From Bifidobacterium callitrichos DSM 23973 (GTDB taxonomy: Bacteria > Actinomycetota > Actinomycetes > Actinomycetales > Bifidobacteriaceae), in assembly GCF_000741175.1 (NCBI RefSeq), contig NZ_JGYS01000022.1, positions 124,001 through 188,000 on the forward strand: DNA of 64,000 nucleotides, in the 5' to 3' direction. Under the pieces are notes generated by a model that was not told the origin of the DNA, made no database searches, and saw nothing but the letters and a program-made list of their open reading frames with translations. Of the stretch, positions 1 through 9,615 are shown in pieces (within the stretch, counting starts at the first letter, position 1; each line of letters opens with the position of its first letter). A program made the position numbers and the translations under genes.

Positions 1-485
1 ATCGAGGGCACGACCTTCTCGCGCTTCTCACCGACCGGCGTGCTGCGGATGCGCACCGCGCCGGCGCCGCGGGCGGCCAGATAGGTCTCGCCGAGCGCCG
101 GGGCGTGCACGACGCCGAGGATCGGCTGGGCGGACCCCTCCTCGTTGAACTCGAACAGGGAGACGGTCACCGTCCATTCGCTCATGTTGCGAATGTAGTT
201 GATGGCGCCGTCGATCTTGCCGACGCACCAGTAGCGCTGTCCGGGGCGGGACTGCGCGGGACGCGTCTGCCAGAAGCCGTCGAAGTGCTCCATGTCGGCC
301 AGACGGCCGGAGATGTAGCGCAGCAGACGGCCGTCGACGTCCACGTTGAACTGTTCGGTGGGGTGCTCGCGGGAGATGATCATGTTGTGCGGGGCCATCT
401 GGTCCTGCAGCGCATGCTTGCCGGCCGCCTGGACGATTTGGGCGACCTTCATCGCGAGGTCACGCAGATTCTCTTGTTGTGCCAT
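1..485 (-). CDS. Inositol monophosphatase-like protein (partial, C-terminus beyond left edge)
   Basis: About 161 N-terminal residues are visible, starting MAQQENLRDL. The fold signature is seen in the stretch WCVGKIDGAINYI followed by WTVTVSLFEF, which aligns with the inositol-monophosphatase motif WxxDPIDGTxNF. The first metal-binding Asp and the Pro of DPIDGT are replaced (GKIDGA), and no clear GEE metal-binding motif precedes it, so activity may be altered or lost. Known family members dephosphorylate inositol phosphates, PAP or histidinol phosphate. The gene lies 46 bp downstream of dop on the same strand and may be cotranscribed with it. Family assignment is fairly secure; substrate is not inferable. 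Confidence 0.7.
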   Translation of the reverse strand, partial: MAQQENLRDLAMKVAQIVQAAGKHALQDQMAPHNMIISREHPTEQFNVDVDGRLLRYISGRLADMEHFDGFWQTRPAQSRPGQRYWCVGKIDGAINYIRNMSEWTVTVSLFEFNEEGSAQPILGVVHAPALGETYLAARGAGAVRIRSTPVGEKREKVVPS

Positions 486-531
486 GGCTCACAATCTTAT
501 CGTTCGCTCGCAGGGGTGTACAACCCGCACG

Positions 532-2223
532 CTATCTGCCGCGAGCCGCGAGTTCGCCGATCGCCTCGGCGGCGTTGGCCGCACGGGCGACGACGCTCTC
601 GACGTTCTCCCTGCGGAAGGCGAGCGGATCGGACATGTCGAGGCTCACCAGATCCCCCGGCCGCACGCTCGTCGCCTCGGCCGCGGACGAGTTGCCGTAC
701 GTGTCGGCCAAGAGGTCCTGACCGTCCTCACGCGGCACGCGCACGGTCAGATGCGACCAGCTGGCGGCGACGACGTCGGACGGGAACGCGCGCACGATCG
801 CGGCGCGCAGCCAGGCGCGGGTGTCGGACGGCGGCTCGGACGCGGCCGCGGCGAGCCGGTCGTCGTCGACGAGACGCTCGACACGCCCCGCCTTCTCGAG
901 CTTGGCGAACACCGATGCGGCCGGGTCGAGCGCCGCCCAGGACAGATCGACGGCGGCCAGACGCGGATCGCCCCACCCGGTGTCACCGGCACCGGCACCG
1001 GCACCGGCGATCTTGCGGCGCAGCTTCTCCAGCAGCTGCCATTTGAGCAGCCACTCGATGCGTCCGGCCTCGGCCCTGAGCGTCAGTCGCGTATCGTCGT
1101 CGACATGGCGGATCGTGGCGACGTCGGCGAGCGCCTGTCCCCACATGGCCATCACGTTGCGGGTCTGACGGTCCTCCCACGCGGGTTCGCCCTTCGTATC
1201 GGTGCCGAGGATCGCGGCGGCGACCTCGTAGACGGCCCGGCGCAGTTCGATCTGCATGAGCCACGCGTTGGTCTCGCCGCCGGTTTCGAGCGGCAGTGCG
1301 GCGGCGAGGCTCAGGTCGTGGGAGACGACATGCATGGCCTCGACCGGATCGGCGAGCTGGAGCCGGCCGAGCAGGGCGTCGAGGTCGTAGCCGGCGTCCC
1401 GCGCGTGTTCGAGCGTCCACAGGAGCATCGAGGTGACGCCGAGCTTCAGGACCTGCGGCACGTCCATGCGGTTGGCGTCGCCGACGATGACGTGCAGACG
1501 GCGCTTGTCCGATGTGGAGTGGGATTCGTCGCGCGTGTTGATGATCGGGCGGTCGAACGTGGTCTGCAGGCCGATCCTCGCGTGGATGTAGTCCGCGCGC
1601 TGGCTCAGTTGGAATCCGGCGGTCTCGCTGTGCTCGCCGAGGCCGACGCGCCCCGATCCGGCCCAGATCTGGCGGGAGATGAAGTGCGCGGTCATCAGGG
1701 CGGCCACGTCGGTGAACGGCACGGCGCGCGCCATCATGTAGTTCTCGTGCGTGCCCCAGCTGGCGCCCTTGCCGTCGACGTTGTTGCGATGCAGGACGAT
1801 CGGCCGGCCGGTGTCGCGGATCTGAGGCTGCGCGCTTGCGGCGCGGGCGGCGGCGAGCATGAGCCGGTCGCCGGCGTGGTCGTAGGCAAGCGCCTCGAAC
1901 GGATCGGTCGTTTCGGGCGCGGAGTATTCGGGATGCGCGTGGTCGACGTAGATGCGGCCGCCGTTGGGCGCGATCACGTTGGTGATGTTGAGCTGCGGGG
2001 AATCGGTGAGCATCTCGGGACGGGCCGAGGCGCGGTCGAGGCGGGTGCCGCGTGCGTCGTTGACCGGATCCTCCTGCCGGTAGTCCCATCTGATGTGCCG
2101 TGTGGCGTCATCGGCCGCCGCCCCCACCACGGTGAAGCTCAGCCTGACCGGCTGGCCGTACGCCTCACCCGGCTGCGAGACCGCGTACTCGGTCTCCGTT
2201 CCCATTACTCGTCGAACGCTCAT
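532..2223 (-). CDS. dop: Pup deamidase/depupylase Dop
   Basis: 563-residue carboxylate-amine-ligase-like protein. The N-terminal nucleotide/metal motif GTETEYAV lies at residues 8-15, and the signature IYVDHAHPEYSAPE holds the conserved Asp at about residue 94. The stretch HIRWDYRQEDPVNDARG at residues 43-59 resembles the Dop subgroup rather than the ligase PafA. Dop deamidates the C-terminal Gln of Pup and removes Pup from substrates. The start is ATG at 2223 with AAAGGA upstream. It sits 18 bp downstream of the Mpa-type ATPase, as in other actinobacterial pupylation loci, but no pup gene follows before the next CDS. PafA is also not in view. The role is well supported by family; physiology without a visible proteasome is inference. 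Confidence 0.93.
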   Translation of the reverse strand: MSVRRVMGTETEYAVSQPGEAYGQPVRLSFTVVGAAADDATRHIRWDYRQEDPVNDARGTRLDRASARPEMLTDSPQLNITNVIAPNGGRIYVDHAHPEYSAPETTDPFEALAYDHAGDRLMLAAARAASAQPQIRDTGRPIVLHRNNVDGKGASWGTHENYMMARAVPFTDVAALMTAHFISRQIWAGSGRVGLGEHSETAGFQLSQRADYIHARIGLQTTFDRPIINTRDESHSTSDKRRLHVIVGDANRMDVPQVLKLGVTSMLLWTLEHARDAGYDLDALLGRLQLADPVEAMHVVSHDLSLAAALPLETGGETNAWLMQIELRRAVYEVAAAILGTDTKGEPAWEDRQTRNVMAMWGQALADVATIRHVDDDTRLTLRAEAGRIEWLLKWQLLEKLRRKIAGAGAGAGDTGWGDPRLAAVDLSWAALDPAASVFAKLEKAGRVERLVDDDRLAAAASEPPSDTRAWLRAAIVRAFPSDVVAASWSHLTVRVPREDGQDLLADTYGNSSAAEATSVRPGDLVSLDMSDPLAFRRENVESVVARAANAAEAIGELAARGR

Positions 2224-2241
2224 GAGCGCGATTCCTTTCCG

Positions 2242-3819
2242 TCAGTGTTCCACGGCGCGGATGGCTTCGACGCTGCCGGCGTCGAAGCCGTTGACTCGCG
2301 ACCATTGGACCGGGTCCGCGTCGAGCAGCGAGTCGCGGGTCTCCCGGTATTCGTCCTCGACGGCCCGCGCGAGCATGTCGACGTTCAGCGCGACGTCCCG
2401 TCCGGACGTGATCGACGCCTTGACCGCGTAGGTCTTGGCACGGTCGACGACGTTCTTCAGCGAGGCGCCGGAGACCACGTCGGCGAGGAACAGCGCGTTC
2501 CACACGCCGTGCTCGTCGCGCACGTCGGCCAGATGGCGGCGTTCGGAGCGCGTGTAGATGTCGCGTACGAGCACGCGGGTCAGCGCCTCGGCGTCCACGC
2601 CCTCCTCGAGCGGCAGATCGTCGGTCAGATAGTGGCGCACGATCGCGGCCGCCGCGTCACCGTCCGGACGGTCGATGCGGATCTTCACGTCGAGGCGACC
2701 GGGGCGCAGCACGGCCGGGTCGATCATGTCCACGCGGTTCGACGCGCCGATCACCATCACGTTGCCGATCGATTCGACGCCGTCCAGTTCGGCGAGGAAC
2801 TGCGGCACGATCGTCGTCTCCACGTCGCTCGAGACGCCGGAGCCGCGCGTGCGCAGCAGCGAATCCATCTCGTCGATGAACACGATGACCGGTCTGCCGT
2901 CAGTGGCGCGTTCGCGGGCGCGCTGGAAGATGAGGCGGATGAGCCGCTCCGATTCGCCGACGAACTTGTTGAGCAGCTCCGGACCCTTGACCGACAGGAA
3001 CACGCCCCTGCCACCCATGTTCGAGCCTTCGGCGAGCGCGTGCGCGACCGCCTTGGCGATGAGCGTCTTGCCGTTGCCGGGAGGCCCGTACAGGAGCACG
3101 CCCTTCGGGGGCGTCAGATCGTAGCGTGCGAACAGCTCGCGGTGCAGGAACGGCAGCTGGACCGCGTCCCTGATGCGTCCGATCTGCTCGTCGAGGCCGC
3201 CGATGTCGGAGAAGTCGACGTTCGGGGTCTCCTCGAGCACGAGATCGGCGTCGTCCTCGTGCGGCAGGCTCTCCAACGCGATGCGCCCGGAGGGGTCGAC
3301 GATGACGCGGTCGCCCTTGTCGAGGGACGTGCCCGCGAGCGCCGTGGCACGGCGGATGACGGTGGGGTTGCCGCCGCCGTCGGCGACGACGAGCCGGCCG
3401 TCGGCGAGCGTCTGGGAGACGACGCGGATGGATCCGACGGTGTCGGTGTCGCGCTGTTCGACGAGGACCATCTTCTCGTTGAGCAGTACGGTGCGGCCGG
3501 CGGCGAGTCGCGCGGCGTTGAGGTTCGCGGCGACGGGCACGATCATGCGGCGCGTGCCGGTGATGACCTCGGCGGAGGCGTGCTGGACGCCGAGATCGTC
3601 GAGGTGCGTGGAGTCGACCTTGATCATCGTGGCGAAGGTCATCGGCGGCTGGGCGAGCTGCGCGAGCTGTGATTTGGCCTTCGTCAGCTCCTTGCCGGCG
3701 CGGGTGAGCGCCTCGGCCAGCGCATGGTTCCTGGCCATGAGCCGGTCGTTGAGCGAGGCCAGTTCGCGGGCCGTCTCCTCGCGCGCCTGCCGGTTGAGCT
3801 GCTCCTGATCGTCCGTCAT
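2242..3819 (-). CDS. mpa: Proteasome-associated AAA ATPase (Mpa/ARC)
   Basis: 525 residues. A predicted N-terminal coiled coil (about 1-55) would bind pupylated substrates. OB-type domains follow (about 60-195), then an AAA module with Walker A GPPGNGKT at 245-252, Walker B VIVFIDE at 311-317 and an Arg-finger region RPGRLD. The family forms hexameric rings that unfold Pup-tagged proteins. The C-terminus ends EAIRAVEH and lacks the penultimate-Tyr tail (QYL type) that docks Mpa on the 20S proteasome. This fits lineages that keep pupylation genes without a 20S core. The start is ATG at 3819 behind GAGGAA. dop follows 18 bp downstream and DedA precedes it by 46 bp. Confidence 0.93.
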   Translation of the reverse strand: MTDDQEQLNRQAREETARELASLNDRLMARNHALAEALTRAGKELTKAKSQLAQLAQPPMTFATMIKVDSTHLDDLGVQHASAEVITGTRRMIVPVAANLNAARLAAGRTVLLNEKMVLVEQRDTDTVGSIRVVSQTLADGRLVVADGGGNPTVIRRATALAGTSLDKGDRVIVDPSGRIALESLPHEDDADLVLEETPNVDFSDIGGLDEQIGRIRDAVQLPFLHRELFARYDLTPPKGVLLYGPPGNGKTLIAKAVAHALAEGSNMGGRGVFLSVKGPELLNKFVGESERLIRLIFQRARERATDGRPVIVFIDEMDSLLRTRGSGVSSDVETTIVPQFLAELDGVESIGNVMVIGASNRVDMIDPAVLRPGRLDVKIRIDRPDGDAAAAIVRHYLTDDLPLEEGVDAEALTRVLVRDIYTRSERRHLADVRDEHGVWNALFLADVVSGASLKNVVDRAKTYAVKASITSGRDVALNVDMLARAVEDEYRETRDSLLDADPVQWSRVNGFDAGSVEAIRAVEH

Positions 3820-3865
3820 GTGTTCCTCGGGTCTCCTCGTCGCCTATCGTGATTGCTCGTTGGCG

Positions 3866-4594
3866 TCACCGCCGCCTGTCACGTACCACTGTACGGATCT
3901 TGCGTGCGGCGAACACGACGATGACCACGATGAAGGCGACGATCACCGCGTCCTCGAACACGTTGAGGTAGCCGAGGATCGAACACCAGCCTTCGCCGAG
4001 GAAGTATCCGGTGGACACGAGGATCGTGTTCCACACGGCCGAGCCGAGCAGCGTCCAGCCGGTGAACTGCGCGAAGTTCATCGCGTTGAATCCGGCGGGG
4101 ATGGAGATGAGCGAGCGCACGACCGGGATCACGCGGCCGATGAGCACCGACCAGGTGCCGTACTTCGTGAACCAGTCGTTGGCCTTGTTGACGTCCCTGC
4201 GGCTGACTCCCGGGATGACGTCGACGGCCTTGTGGATGCGGTGCAGACCAACCCAGCGGGAGATGCCGTAGAGCGCCCATGCGCCGAGCAGCGAGCCGAC
4301 CGTGGCCCAGATGATCGCCTCGATGAGGCCGAAGGAGCCGCGTGAGGCGGTGAATCCGGCCAGCGGCAGGATCACTTCGGAGGGGATGGGCGGGAAGATC
4401 GATTCGAGCGCGATGGCGAGGGCGACTCCAAGGCCTCCGACCGTCTCCATCAGGGAGACGAGCCAGTCGGTGATCGAGCCGATGAGCCCGCTTTCTCCGG
4501 TGGTGCACACGGGGGTGGCCGGGGCTGCGATCGTGATTGCGGAATTCGCCTGGATTGCGGCGTCATGAATGGCGTCAAAAATCATAATGGGCAT
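3866..4594 (-). CDS. DedA-family membrane protein
   Basis: About 242 residues with several hydrophobic segments. The DedA/SNARE-associated signature is visible: ESIFPPIPSEVILPLAG near residue 65, then GRVIPVVRSLISIPAG with the conserved Arg residues and a Pro-rich re-entrant region. The family contains undecaprenyl-phosphate or phospholipid translocases of the cytoplasmic membrane that need proton motive force. The start is uncertain: ATG at 4594 or 4585, while a TTG at 4615 is also in frame; none has a strong SD. It diverges from serB, and the two 5' ends are only about 30 bp apart, so their promoters must overlap. Confidence 0.85.
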   Translation of the reverse strand: MPIMIFDAIHDAAIQANSAITIAAPATPVCTTGESGLIGSITDWLVSLMETVGGLGVALAIALESIFPPIPSEVILPLAGFTASRGSFGLIEAIIWATVGSLLGAWALYGISRWVGLHRIHKAVDVIPGVSRRDVNKANDWFTKYGTWSVLIGRVIPVVRSLISIPAGFNAMNFAQFTGWTLLGSAVWNTILVSTGYFLGEGWCSILGYLNVFEDAVIVAFIVVIVVFAARKIRTVVRDRRR

Positions 4595-4623
4595 TGTCCC
4601 AAGGTTTTTCGACAATCAAAGGC

Positions 4624-5313
4624 ATGATGCAAGAACATGCGCAATCCCTTGACGACAATACTGCCGACAATCCCACCCTGTCGAAGCCCGGTCTGCTGGT
4701 GATGGACGTCGATTCCACGCTCATCGACGAGGAGGTCATCGACGAGCTGGGCGAGGCGGCCGGCGCCGGTGATGAGATCGCGGCCGTGACCGAGCGCGCG
4801 ATGCGCGGCGAGCTCGAGTTCTGCGACGCCCTGCGCGCCCGTGTGGCGCTGCTCGAGGGACTGCCGGTCTCCGTGTTCGACACCGTGCACGACAAACTGC
4901 ATTTCACCAACGGCGCGTTGGAGCTCATCGACACGCTGCACGCGCACGGCTGGAAGGTCGGCGTCGTCTCCGGAGGATTCCACGAGGTGGTCGACCGACT
5001 CGCCGAGGAGGCGCATATCGACCACTGGCTTGCGAACCGTCTCGAAGTGCGCGACGGCAAACTCACCGGCAAGGTGCTCGGCGAGATCGTGTGCAAGACC
5101 GTCAAGCTGCATGCGCTGCGCGAGTGGGCGAGGCGCGACGGCATCGACATGGCGCAGACCGTCGCCGTGGGCGATGGCGCGAACGACATTCCGATGATTC
5201 AGGCCGCGGGCCTCGGCATCGCGTTCTGCGCGAAGCCGAAGACCCAGCTCGCCGCCCATGAGTCGATCAACGAGCGCGACCTGACGAAGGTGCTCGGGTT
5301 CCTGCGCGACTAG
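4624..5313 (+). CDS. serB: Phosphoserine phosphatase SerB
   Basis: 229 residues. HAD motif I DVDST at residues 28-32 supplies the Asp nucleophile. Motif II is VVSGGF, the motif III Lys lies in the VCKTVKL region, and motif IV is GDGANDIPM. This is the classic SerB arrangement. It hydrolyses phosphoserine to serine in the last step of serine synthesis. The ATG at 4624 (or 4627) is preferred over an in-frame TTG at 4594 because homology begins just after it and AAAGG lies upstream. The 5' end abuts divergent dedA, and the stop codon overlaps the 3' end of convergent fmt by 4 bp. Confidence 0.93.
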   Translation: MMQEHAQSLDDNTADNPTLSKPGLLVMDVDSTLIDEEVIDELGEAAGAGDEIAAVTERAMRGELEFCDALRARVALLEGLPVSVFDTVHDKLHFTNGALELIDTLHAHGWKVGVVSGGFHEVVDRLAEEAHIDHWLANRLEVRDGKLTGKVLGEIVCKTVKLHALREWARRDGIDMAQTVAVGDGANDIPMIQAAGLGIAFCAKPKTQLAAHESINERDLTKVLGFLRD

Positions 5314-6311
5314 TCGAGGCGGGCGGCGGGAGCGAGGCGGGCGCCTCGGGCCCAGTCGGCGGCGCGCATGGCCTTCTTGCCCTGCGCCTTGACTTGGAGC
5401 AGTTCCAGCGGATCGGTGCCGGTGCCGACCCACACGTTCCTCTTGCCCGCCTTGATCTCGCCGGGGGCGAGCGCCTGCGGCGCGTTCGGATTGGTGAGGT
5501 CGGCGGGGCGGGCGGCCAGCACGTGCAGGGTCAGGGGCCTGGCGTGCTCGTCAGCCTCGGCCACCGTCTCGCCGGCGGCCGGCTTTCCTTCCGGATACAG
5601 TTCGCACCATGCGCCGGGGGCGGGCGTGCAGGCGCGGATCTGCCGGTCGATCGCCTCGACGGGCTGGGTGAGATCGATGCGCGCGTCATCGACGGTGATC
5701 TTGTGCGCGTACTCGAACTCACCTTCCGGCTGCGGGGTGAACACGGCGGTTCCCTCCCCCACGCTGGCGAGCGCGTCCACGCACATCGGCGCGCCTTCGA
5801 CCGCGAGACGGTCGAGCAGTTCACCGGAGGTCTCCCGTCCGGTCAGGTCCACGCTCATCGTGGCGATGACCGGGCCGTCGTCCAGTCCCTCGCCGACCTT
5901 GAACACGTCGGCGCCGGTGGTCCTGTCTCCGGCCCAGATGGAACGCTGCACGGGAGCCGCGCCACGCCAAGCGGGCAGGTTGGAGAAGTGCAGGTTGTAC
6001 CAGCCGAGCGGCACGGCGTCGAGCACGGCCTTGGGCAGGATGTTGCCGTAGGCGATGACGGCGGCGATGTCGACGTCGAGACCGGCGAGCGTGTCGAGGA
6101 AGCCCGGATCGCGCGGCTTCGCGTCGATGACGGGGATGCCGAGTTCAAGCGCCGCGGCCTTGACCGGGCTGGGGGTGAGCCTGCGGCCGCGGCCGGTGGG
6201 CGCGTCGGGGCGGGTCAGGACCGTCTTCACGTCGAATCGCGGGTCGGCGGCGAACGCCTTGAGGGACGGCACGGCCACGTCGGGAGTGCCTGCGAACAGC
6301 AGTTTGAGCAT
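5310..6311 (-). CDS. fmt: Methionyl-tRNA formyltransferase
   Basis: 333 residues. The N-terminal formyltransferase domain starts [14 protein letters not shown]. The catalytic region [15 protein letters not shown] carries the Asn and His, and the Asp lies in [11 protein letters not shown]-terminal OB-like domain holds [14 protein letters not shown]. The enzyme formylates the initiator Met-tRNA using 10-formyl-tetrahydrofolate. It is convergent with serB (4-bp overlap) and lies 38 bp downstream of a HAD phosphatase gene on the same strand. The start ATG at 6311 follows AAAGGAATCACCAC. Confidence 0.95.
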   Translation of the reverse strand: MLKLLFAGTPDVAVPSLKAFAADPRFDVKTVLTRPDAPTGRGRRLTPSPVKAAALELGIPVIDAKPRDPGFLDTLAGLDVDIAAVIAYGNILPKAVLDAVPLGWYNLHFSNLPAWRGAAPVQRSIWAGDRTTGADVFKVGEGLDDGPVIATMSVDLTGRETSGELLDRLAVEGAPMCVDALASVGEGTAVFTPQPEGEFEYAHKITVDDARIDLTQPVEAIDRQIRACTPAPGAWCELYPEGKPAAGETVAEADEHARPLTLHVLAARPADLTNPNAPQALAPGEIKAGKRNVWVGTGTDPLELLQVKAQGKKAMRAADWARGARLAPAARLD

Positions 6312-6349
6312 ATGTGTGGTGATTCCTTTTGTCCTTTACTTCGAAGATC

Positions 6350-7063
6350 TCACTTCACGGTCTTGACGTCGGGGATGTCGACGCCGGCGTCGATGAGCAG
6401 CTCGCGCAGCTTGACCGGGTCGCGGAAGCGGATGCCGCGGATGCCGGCCGCGTTCGCGCCGACGATGTTCATCGCCTTGTCGTCGATGAACACGGCGCCG
6501 TCGGCAGTGATGCCGAAGTCGGCGAGCGCACGCTCGTAGATGTCCTTGTGCGGCTTGCGCAGCCTGACGTATCCGGAGACGACCTTGCCGTCGAGCTTGG
6601 AGAGGATCGGCGTGGCCTTTTCGGCGATCGGGAACAGCTCCTTCTCCCAGTTGGACAGGCCCCACACGCCGATGCCGGCGGCCTTGAGGTCGTTGATGAG
6701 CACGCGCGCGCCGGGCACGACGCCGACGAGGGAGTCCTCGAAGTTGTCGAGGTAGTACTTGAGCATGTCGGCCCACTGGTCGCCGCTGTGCTCGCGCATC
6801 CACGCGACGCCCTCCTCGGGGGTGGCGCCGCCGTCCATCAGGTCGTTGGCGTCGTAGAAGCGGGAGACGTCGTTGTCGAGGAACCGGTCGATGGTCTCCT
6901 TGTCGTATCGCGGGATGAGCACCGCGGACGGATCCCAGTAGATGAGCACGTTGCCGAAGTCGAAGATGACGTCGGTGATCGGCTTGCCGGCGTTCGCGGC
7001 GGCCTCGCCGTCCGCCACCAGCACGTCGTAGTCCATGTCCGGTTCTCCGGGCCAACCCTTCAT
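6350..7063 (-). CDS. HAD-superfamily phosphatase
   Basis: 237 residues from the ATG at 7063. That start is chosen over an in-frame ATG at 7084 because an AAAGGA lies just before it. Motifs: VIFDFGNVLIYWD (nucleophile Asp), GLSNW (motif II), RKPHKDIY (motif III Lys) and FIDDKAMN (motif IV). The FDFGNVL variant and the helical cap resemble YihX-type sugar-phosphate phosphatases. Likely a cytoplasmic sugar or sugar-phosphate phosphatase; the substrate cannot be read. It lies upstream of fmt on the same strand. Confidence 0.8.
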   Translation of the reverse strand: MKGWPGEPDMDYDVLVADGEAAANAGKPITDVIFDFGNVLIYWDPSAVLIPRYDKETIDRFLDNDVSRFYDANDLMDGGATPEEGVAWMREHSGDQWADMLKYYLDNFEDSLVGVVPGARVLINDLKAAGIGVWGLSNWEKELFPIAEKATPILSKLDGKVVSGYVRLRKPHKDIYERALADFGITADGAVFIDDKAMNIVGANAAGIRGIRFRDPVKLRELLIDAGVDIPDVKTVK

Positions 7064-7176
7064 CGCGGTTCCTTTCGTTTCCATGATTCGTGGGGGCCAT
7101 CAAGCCCCTTGCCGACATCATGTTCCCATGCGCGCGGGACGCCTCCGCGTGCGGGATCGGACGGGCTCCCATGCGG

Positions 7177-9564
7177 TCAGATCAGGTCCTTGCGATCGAG
7201 CTGGAACCTCAGTTCCCCGCCCTCGCGCGCGGCGACATGGCGTGCGACCTCGGTTTTGAGGCGTGCGGCCAGTTCCTCGCGTCTCGCGTGCGGCACGCGG
7301 ACGACGGCGCGCACGCGGTCGGCGGTCACCTCCAGTTCGCGCGCGTCTACCGTGCGCGGCTGCGGGATCGGCACCGGGCCCAGTACGCCGGGCATCGCCA
7401 TCCCGATGGCACCGACGGAACCACCCGGCATCGGGCAGACGGCCATGTCGCCGTCCAGCGCGCCGATGGCCCTGAGCGCGCGCATGACCGCGTCCCGGCG
7501 TCCCCAGACGCAGGCGACGGCGACGACCGGCGGCATGCCGGTCTGCGCGCGTTCGTCGAGTTCGCGCGAGGCGAGCAACGAGGAATCCCAGAGCATCAGC
7601 GACTGGGCGATGGCCGGGTCGGTCTCCCCCAGGAGCAATGCCTGTCCGCCGGCGGTACGCGGCGCGCACAGGGACACCGCGCGCATCCACGCGGCAAGCG
7701 TGTCGACGCGCGCGTCGAGTCCCGGCGCGTACAGGCTGGTCCACGCGTCGAGGATCGCGACCGCCGCGTAGGAGCCGTACCCCGGACCGCTCTTCGCGCG
7801 CACGCGAGGTTCGGCGCCGGGAGTCGCGATGACGATGACCGGACGATGGTCGATCTCCTCGATGACGCCGCGCGGCTGGCTGGGGCTGGACAGCAGCATC
7901 GGGACGCCTCGGAACAGGCCGCGCAGTTCGTCGGCGGTGCCGGCGGCGCCCACGCGTATGACGCGCAGACGGTCACCATGACAGTGCGGGCAGGTCCAGT
8001 TGGAGGCGGCGGCCCCGCACCAGCGGCATCGGGGCACGGCCACGCCCTGCACGCGTTGCAACGGTCCCGCGCATTTACGGCATCGCGCCTGACGCAGGCA
8101 TTTCGGGTTGGCGCAGCTCAACGCTTCGGCCACGCCGTCGGCGGGGATGGAGAACAGCACCGGCCCGCCCGCGTTCAACGCCACACGGATGTTGGCGACG
8201 GCGGTGTGCGGCACGCGCGCGCCGATCGACGGGTCGGCCAGACGCGCGAGCTCCTCGCGGCTGAGCCAGCGGATCCACGGCGAGGCGTCCTTGAGCACGC
8301 TGGGCAGCGGACGGATCGCGACGCTCGGCCCGCTCACCGCGTCGGACAGGTCGGACGAGCCAGTCGAACCGGACGAACCAGACGAACCGGACGGGGCCGT
8401 CGCAGCGGACATCGCGGGCACGCCGACATCCGGCAAACCTGCGACCTCCATCTGGCTTAGGGGGCTGCGCGCGTTGGCGAGCGCGACGAACACGCCGCCG
8501 TGCGCCTTGGCGCGCAGTCGCAGCACGCCGCGCGCGTGGGCGTAGGGCATCATGCCGTCGGCCTGCTGGTAGGCGATGTCGTCCATGATCGCGAAGAGAC
8601 CGGGGCCGTCGACCGGCGCGTACATGGCGGCGCGCGGTCCGATCACGCATTTCACCTGTCCGGTGGCGACGGCGAGGTAGGCGCGGTACCGGTCGATGGG
8701 CGGGGTTTCGGCGCTCAGGACCGCGACGTCGCCGCTCCAGCCGCCGGTGCCGGATCGTCCGGGACCGAACGGCGTCAGGCCGAGCGCGCCGAGGGAGTCG
8801 AGGACGTCGCGCGTCTCCTTCATGCCGGGCAGAACGATGACGGCGGTGCGGGAGGCGGCGAGCGATTCGGCGGCCATCCAAGCGAGCACGGCCGCGGCCT
8901 GTCCGACGCCGGGCAGCGGGTCGAACACGAAGGATCGGAAGGCGGCCGCGCGGGCGTGCAACGCGTCCTGCAGGGCGGCCAGATTGCGGTCGTACATGCC
9001 GCTCAAACGATCGAAGCGGGCGGCGATGCGTGCGGCCGGCGAGTCGGAAGTGGTTCCGTCGCCGTTCCCTGCGCCGAATCGCCCGTCATCCCGGCCGTCG
9101 CGCGCGAATCCGGCGACGAGTCGCTGCTCCTTCTCGACCTTGGCGACGCGCGGGGGCACGGCGAGTCGCAGGATGTTGGCGCGCGTGCCGCCGTATGCGT
9201 CGGCTATCAGGGTGATGTCGCGTCGCATCGAGGCGGGGACGAGGATGTCGTCGCCGAGAACGCGTTCGAGATAGCGCAATGAGGAGGATGGTGTGTCGCT
9301 GGTGGCGGCACGCTCCCAGATGATGCCGGTGACGCGCCGTCCGCCGAAGCGGACACGCACGAGCATGCCGGGGATGGCCGCGTCCGACTGCTTCTCGTCG
9401 ATGAGATAGTCGAAGGTCTGCCCCAGATGCGTGGCCTGCACGTCGAGGACGACGCGGGCGATGGGGTGTTCGGCTGCCGGCGTGTGCTCCGCGGGCGCGC
9501 GACGCCGACGCCTGCGGGGGGCGAGCCCGTCAAGCGTCAGCTGTTCCGCGTCCATGTCACTCAT
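7177..9564 (-). CDS. priA: Primosomal protein N' (PriA), actinobacterial helicase-degenerate type
   Basis: About 795 residues from the ATG at 9564. The DNA-binding 3'BD domain is visible near the N-terminus (HLGQTFDYLI, then GMLVRVRFGGRRVTGIIWER). The zinc-binding region has clustered cysteines (CANPKCLRQARCRKC, then CRWC and CPHCHGDRL). The helicase core is degenerate: where E. coli has a GSGKT loop this protein reads PLPGVGQAAAVLAW. This is a known trait of actinobacterial PriA homologues, so it probably loads replication proteins without helicase activity. A proline/glycine/serine-rich insert (PSGSSGSSGSTGSS) lies mid-protein. Upstream in-frame ATGs at 9573 and 9639 are less likely; the latter runs into a repeat array. 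Confidence 0.85.
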   Translation of the reverse strand: MSDMDAEQLTLDGLAPRRRRRRAPAEHTPAAEHPIARVVLDVQATHLGQTFDYLIDEKQSDAAIPGMLVRVRFGGRRVTGIIWERAATSDTPSSSLRYLERVLGDDILVPASMRRDITLIADAYGGTRANILRLAVPPRVAKVEKEQRLVAGFARDGRDDGRFGAGNGDGTTSDSPAARIAARFDRLSGMYDRNLAALQDALHARAAAFRSFVFDPLPGVGQAAAVLAWMAAESLAASRTAVIVLPGMKETRDVLDSLGALGLTPFGPGRSGTGGWSGDVAVLSAETPPIDRYRAYLAVATGQVKCVIGPRAAMYAPVDGPGLFAIMDDIAYQQADGMMPYAHARGVLRLRAKAHGGVFVALANARSPLSQMEVAGLPDVGVPAMSAATAPSGSSGSSGSTGSSDLSDAVSGPSVAIRPLPSVLKDASPWIRWLSREELARLADPSIGARVPHTAVANIRVALNAGGPVLFSIPADGVAEALSCANPKCLRQARCRKCAGPLQRVQGVAVPRCRWCGAAASNWTCPHCHGDRLRVIRVGAAGTADELRGLFRGVPMLLSSPSQPRGVIEEIDHRPVIVIATPGAEPRVRAKSGPGYGSYAAVAILDAWTSLYAPGLDARVDTLAAWMRAVSLCAPRTAGGQALLLGETDPAIAQSLMLWDSSLLASRELDERAQTGMPPVVAVACVWGRRDAVMRALRAIGALDGDMAVCPMPGGSVGAIGMAMPGVLGPVPIPQPRTVDARELEVTADRVRAVVRVPHARREELAARLKTEVARHVAAREGGELRFQLDRKDLI

Positions 9565-9615
9565 AGGAGCCATCGTAGCGGCATGTGCGCGCCACCCGAC
9601 GCACCCCGGCCCGTT

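Noticed and set aside
346..3672. A very long plus-strand frame (1108 codons) opposite dop and the ATPase
   Set aside because: It is a GC-rich antisense shadow of two strongly supported genes and has no family motifs.
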